Source: Vibrio sp. 99-8-1 (GTDB taxonomy: Bacteria; Pseudomonadota; Gammaproteobacteria; Enterobacterales; Vibrionaceae). Taken from it: DNA of 64,000 bases. The DNA is taken from positions 62,001-126,000 of the forward strand of contig NZ_VTXE01000005.1 in NCBI RefSeq assembly GCF_013114595.1. Reading direction: 5' to 3'. This document shows positions 60,968 through 64,000 of this stretch, piece by piece (the stretch's first letter is position 1; each line of letters starts with the position of its first letter). The notes beneath the pieces are model-generated. The model was not told the DNA's origin. It saw only the letters and a program-made list of their open reading frames with translations, and made no database searches. Position numbers and translations under genes: made by a program.

Positions 60968-61382
60968 TATTAAGATCTCTCTGTATTTAGAACCACTCAA
61001 GATTCAGAGCGAATCATAAAGAACCAATAATTAATCATTTAAAAACAATTAATTAAAAATAATCAGGCATTGGGATTTGTATTGCATATGGTCAGTTATA
61101 ATTTCACTAACTCTTGATATAAATATACCCAACATCAACGGATGGTGGTGCATTTCTGTTATTTTTAATTAGTCATTTATAAAATCAACATCTTTAAGCC
61201 GCTATATTCGAACGTTAAGCACACGATCATTTTCAATTCCGTCTCAATTTGGAGCAAAAACTTAAGTAATTGCTTAAAAATCATCCATCATTTAGACCGA
61301 ATTCCATTTTTGGTCGCTCTTAGCGTCAAAATCATCTTACCCTTTATAAATAGATCGCCATATTTAGTACGAAAAAACAATT

Positions 61383-61400
61383 AGGTATAACGATATATCT
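61383..61400. promoter_or_regulatory. LacI-type operator O2, mutarotase gene
   Basis: AGGTATAACGATATATCT, 18 bp, same half-site pattern as O1 and O3, 77 bp before the mutarotase ATG. Confidence 0.75.
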
Positions 61401-61476
61401 TTTTGATACCATAACAGATAGAATCTAAATCAACCAAGAAACCTATACCTAAAACCTAATCAGATAAGGATACATA

Positions 61477-62367
61477 ATGAATATATCGGTTATGCAACCA
61501 AAACATGTGCATAGTGAAGCATCAATAAAAATGGTAAAACATGGCGATATTGACTTAATAAAAATCAGTCATGCTAAGTTTAACGCAGGGATTTCACTTT
61601 TTGGTGGCCAGCTACTTTGGTTTAAACCATTAAAAGGAGAAGACGTCATTTGGTTAGGAGACGAAGCCGTTTATGACAAGAGCAAACCGATTCGCGGTGG
61701 GATTCCTCTCTGTTTTCCATGGTTTGGAAATTCTTACAACAAACAGACTCACGGCTTTGCTCGAAATAAAGATTGGCTACTAAAAACTCATCAAGCGACA
61801 TCTGAAGAAGTCACCATATGCTTAGAATTGAAAGAGGATGATGACACTCTAGCACTATGGCCTAATCGCTTTCATTGTAATTTGCATATCATGCTATCAG
61901 ACAGCATCAAAATTAACTTAGTAACCACCAATACAGATAACAAAAGCTGGCATTATAGTGGCGCGATCCATAGCTATTTTAACATTGCTAGCATACACGA
62001 AAGTAACGTATCCGGGCTTGGTGGAACCTGTATCGATGGTACTTTAGGTTATATTGAGACAAGTACTGATAACACTATTACCATTAATAAAGAAACGATA
62101 TTAGTTTGCTTAGAATCAGAGCCCACAATATCTATCGATGATAGTAAAAATGATCGTACCTTGAGCATCAAGAATGATGGACATAATGCTGCGGTTGTTT
62201 GGAACCCTTGGGTTGAAACAACGCTAAAAACTGATGATATGAAAAATAACGATTATCTCAATATGGTATGCGTAGAATCAGCACTTTATGGTGACACCTC
62301 GATTCACCTTCAGCCAGGAGAGTCGCATACTTTATCAACAGAAATTAATTCGATAGAAAACAAGTAA
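61477..62367 (+). CDS. D-hexose-6-phosphate mutarotase (YeaD-like)
   Basis: 296 residues, galactose mutarotase-like beta-sandwich of the YeaD/hexose-6-phosphate mutarotase group. Marks: GGQLLWFKP, KPIRGGIPLCFPWFG, THGFARNKDW, the SGAIHSYFNI segment with a catalytic histidine, VVWNPW, and CVESAL with the general-base glutamate near the end. It speeds alpha/beta interconversion of phosphorylated hexoses before isomerases act. AAGGA precedes the ATG. It is divergent from the mannose-family PTS operon and shares the operator pattern, so it belongs to the same regulon. It converges on the repressor gene. Confidence 0.88.
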   Translation: MNISVMQPKHVHSEASIKMVKHGDIDLIKISHAKFNAGISLFGGQLLWFKPLKGEDVIWLGDEAVYDKSKPIRGGIPLCFPWFGNSYNKQTHGFARNKDWLLKTHQATSEEVTICLELKEDDDTLALWPNRFHCNLHIMLSDSIKINLVTTNTDNKSWHYSGAIHSYFNIASIHESNVSGLGGTCIDGTLGYIETSTDNTITINKETILVCLESEPTISIDDSKNDRTLSIKNDGHNAAVVWNPWVETTLKTDDMKNNDYLNMVCVESALYGDTSIHLQPGESHTLSTEINSIENK

Positions 62368-62402
62368 ACACTCCCCAGCCAGCGCGATTCTTATATAGTT
62401 AT

Positions 62403-63431
62403 TTATTGCGCTGGCCCCGTAGACTCTCCAACCATCAACTTAGGTTGCAAAATAACTTTACGCACACTATGCCCAGGCGCTGATATATTAGAATTGGCCT
62501 CCGACATACGATCAAATATCAAACGTCCAGCTTGTTCTCCCATTTCATTTGCAGAAAAAGAAACAGAAGTAAGTCGAGGATAAATTGTTGAGGATTCTTC
62601 AATGCCATCCAATCCCATTATCGAGATATCTTTACCAGCTTTAATTCCCTCACTGTTTAAGTACGCAATCGCTCCATGAGCAATAATGTCTTGATAGAAC
62701 AAGCAAGCAGTAACATCTTGATGATTCTTTAGTATTTGTTTGATGGCATCACTTCCCTCTTTACGACTTGAGCCCGTAGACAGTACTATTTCAGCATCAA
62801 ACTCCACTCCGCCCTCGATCAAAGACTCTCGGTAGCCAATAATCCGGTTCTCTCGGTTTCGCGTTCCTTCAACACCACCAATAAAAGCAATACGTTTGTG
62901 GCCCAAAGAGAGAAGGTAATCAGTCGCCATTCTGCCTGCAAGAATGTTATCAGTACCAACAAAGTCCATACCTTTATCTTCATGCCTTGTAATTAGTACA
63001 ACTGGTATGTTGCCATTACCTAGATCTTCGAAATAGCTCCTTGGTGTATCATTCGAAGCACAAATCACTATACCTGCCGCACCATTCTGTATTAATGATT
63101 TGGTAAGGCGATTTTGCTTACCAATGTCATCTTCAGAGTTGGTCAAGAATAGCATATTCCCTTTTTCATCCATTACTCTGGCAACGCCAGCGGCCATCTC
63201 TCCATAAAATGGGTTACTAATATCATGAAGCAGTAAACCGATATGATTCGATTGATTGCTTCTTAAATTAGCAGCAACTTGATTATATACATAACCTAAT
63301 TCATCAAGAGACTTTTGCACCAACTCTCTTGTCGATTCTGATATCCGGCCTTTACCACCTAAAACTTGAGAGACCGTCGCAACTGAAACACCCGCATGTT
63401 TAGCAACGTCTTTTATTCGTATCTTAGCCAC
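62403..63431 (-). CDS. LacI-family repressor of the mannose-family regulon
   Basis: 342 residues, GTG start with AGGA upstream. HTH (RIKDVAKHAGVSVATVSQVLGG) and hinge helix (NQVAANLRSNQSNHIGLLLHD) precede a sugar-binding effector domain (~60-335). An operator-like palindrome (63523-63540) identical in pattern to those before the PTS operon and mutarotase genes lies upstream of its own gene. This is good evidence that it regulates all three units and itself. The effector is likely a hexose or hexose 6-phosphate of this pathway. Confidence 0.92.
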   Translation of the reverse strand: MAKIRIKDVAKHAGVSVATVSQVLGGKGRISESTRELVQKSLDELGYVYNQVAANLRSNQSNHIGLLLHDISNPFYGEMAAGVARVMDEKGNMLFLTNSEDDIGKQNRLTKSLIQNGAAGIVICASNDTPRSYFEDLGNGNIPVVLITRHEDKGMDFVGTDNILAGRMATDYLLSLGHKRIAFIGGVEGTRNRENRIIGYRESLIEGGVEFDAEIVLSTGSSRKEGSDAIKQILKNHQDVTACLFYQDIIAHGAIAYLNSEGIKAGKDISIMGLDGIEESSTIYPRLTSVSFSANEMGEQAGRLIFDRMSEANSNISAPGHSVRKVILQPKLMVGESTGPAQ

Positions 63432-63522
63432 TTAACCATCCTAACCTTTTGTTATATATACTTTAAAACTCAGTCACACAAAAATGATCATAACACGTGA
63501 ATCACAATAAATCATCGACACC

Positions 63523-63540
63523 AGGTATAACGAAATACCT
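63523..63540. promoter_or_regulatory. LacI-type operator O3, repressor gene
   Basis: AGGTATAACGAAATACCT, 18 bp, the most symmetrical of the three sites (AGGTAT...ATACCT), 92 bp before the repressor start codon. Confidence 0.75.
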
Positions 63541-63725
63541 AAGTGAAAAAGCATGGTATAGGAAAAAGGAAAAAATCGTCAATAAAATTAATAAAAATTA
63601 ACTTAAAATAATAATAAATTAATAATAATTAGCTTTAATCATTTGATTATCAAAGATAAAAAGGAAACAATAATCCAAGTAAAGAACATTGCTTGTGCTC
63701 AATCAGATTAAAATTAGGCAGAGAA

Positions 63726-63769
63726 CCCGGTTATTATGGCTGTGACAGTATTTCAACCGGGGATTTTTT
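63726..63769 (+). terminator. Terminator-like hairpin with T-run
   Basis: CCCGGTT (63726-63732) pairs with AACCGGG (63755-63761), with a smaller CTGT/ACAG stem inside, followed by GATTTTTTA. No + strand gene precedes it within 1.3 kb, so it may end a small RNA, or be the tail of the mutarotase/antisense transcript. Confidence 0.45.
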
Positions 63770-63782
63770 ATACAAGTTTCTC

Positions 63783-63879
63783 GTAACTATCTCGTTCTGT
63801 AGCTATCTCGTTCTGTAGCTATCTCGTTCTGTAACTATCTCGTTTTTTAACTATCTCGTTGTAGTAACCATCTCGCTGT
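63783..63879. repeat. 16-bp tandem repeat, about six units
   Basis: Successive copies of GTARCTATCTCGTTCT start at 63783, 63799, 63815, 63831 and 63847, with a 17-bp variant at 63863. The first four are nearly identical. It is non-coding and probably length-variable between strains. Confidence 0.85.
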
Positions 63880-64000
63880 AAGATGCCTCTAATACAAAAA
63901 AAAACCGTTAAACCAAATTACCCTTGATATACTCACGTAATCATTATCTCCTAGCCTGTTTAATGACCTTGATAAACTTAGCTGAAAATAATCTGCTTAC

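Larger units (their letters stand above)
60881..61476. promoter_or_regulatory. 596-bp divergent control region of the mannose-family regulon
   Basis: It carries an operator next to each start: 60914-60931 for the PTS operon and 61383-61400 for the mutarotase gene, plus a CRP-like site at 60952-60967. The rest is AT-rich with no gene that I can see. Both promoters should respond to the LacI protein encoded at 62403. Confidence 0.6.
63432..64000. other. Non-coding right edge of the window
   Basis: 569 bp with no gene that I can support. It contains operator O3 (63523-63540), a terminator-like hairpin (63726-63769) and a tandem repeat (63783-63879). The remaining DNA is very AT-rich. Confidence 0.5.

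Noticed and set aside
63783..63879. CRISPR array
   Set aside because: Units are 16 bp and directly tandem with no spacers, and no cas gene is present.

Overview
The window looks like chromosomal DNA of a marine gammaproteobacterium of the family Vibrionaceae, most likely a Vibrio. This rests on codon and base usage, palindromic intergenic repeats of a kind I associate with Vibrio, a ProXWV betaine transporter, a DUF3360-type membrane protein, ToxR/TcpP-style regulation, and a dense set of PTS and sugar operons of the type often found on Vibrio chromosome 2. I see no tRNA, rRNA, CRISPR array, complete insertion sequence or replication origin.

Layout. (1) 1-2.3 kb: divergent uxaB (cut by the window edge) and uxaA, for hexuronate breakdown. 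(2) 2.4-10.8 kb: a seven-gene minus-strand operon (FucU/RbsD-like mutarotase, ribose-type ABC transporter, MtnK, MtnA, class II aldolase) with a divergent SorC-type regulator. It reads as an uptake and 'DHAP shunt' pathway for 5-methylthioribose and/or 5-deoxyribose. (3) 11-18.3 kb: a probable delta-class carbonic anhydrase, an NMT1-PAS-PAS-GGDEF-EAL protein, a metallo-beta-lactamase-fold protein and a chemoreceptor. (4) 18.7-22 kb: a glycine betaine/choline-type ABC operon, split by a large palindromic repeat. (5) 22-33.7 kb: a Cache-PAS-DUF294 sensor, a DUF3360 transporter, mmsA, a VOC protein, a second palindromic repeat, an SgrR-like regulator with a divergent 42-codon ORF, and a PhyH dioxygenase/AraC pair. 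(6) 33.7-43.7 kb: a fructose-type PTS, PflD-type glycyl radical enzyme, activase, SDR and fructose-6-phosphate aldolase operon with a divergent HPr-EI-EIIA fusion. This matches a radical route for anhydrohexitol phosphates, with an extra SDR. (7) 43.8-44.9 kb: a UPF0303 gene and a Fur-box-controlled operon that includes a 27-residue membrane peptide. (8) 45-51.2 kb: a lactose/cellobiose-family PTS with two divergent IIC genes, a GH1 6-phospho-beta-glucosidase and a LacI regulator; matching operators are visible. (9) 51.3-54 kb: an AT-rich segment with a lipoprotein gene and a divergent ToxR/TcpP-like plus TcpH/ToxS-like pair. (10) 54-63.4 kb: a mannose-family PTS operon with three sugar or sugar-phosphate isomerases, a hexose-6-phosphate mutarotase and a LacI repressor, tied together by three 18-bp operators. 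(11) 63.4-64 kb: non-coding DNA with a hairpin and a 16-bp tandem repeat.

How it works together. Most of the window is a string of self-contained carbon-source modules, each with its own transporter, enzymes and local regulator. Products enter central metabolism as triose phosphates or fructose 6-phosphate. The most interesting are the methylthioribose/deoxyribose shunt, the glycyl-radical anhydrohexitol-like operon with its coupled SDR, the TcpP/TcpH-like pair, and the mannose-family regulon whose operators can be read by eye.
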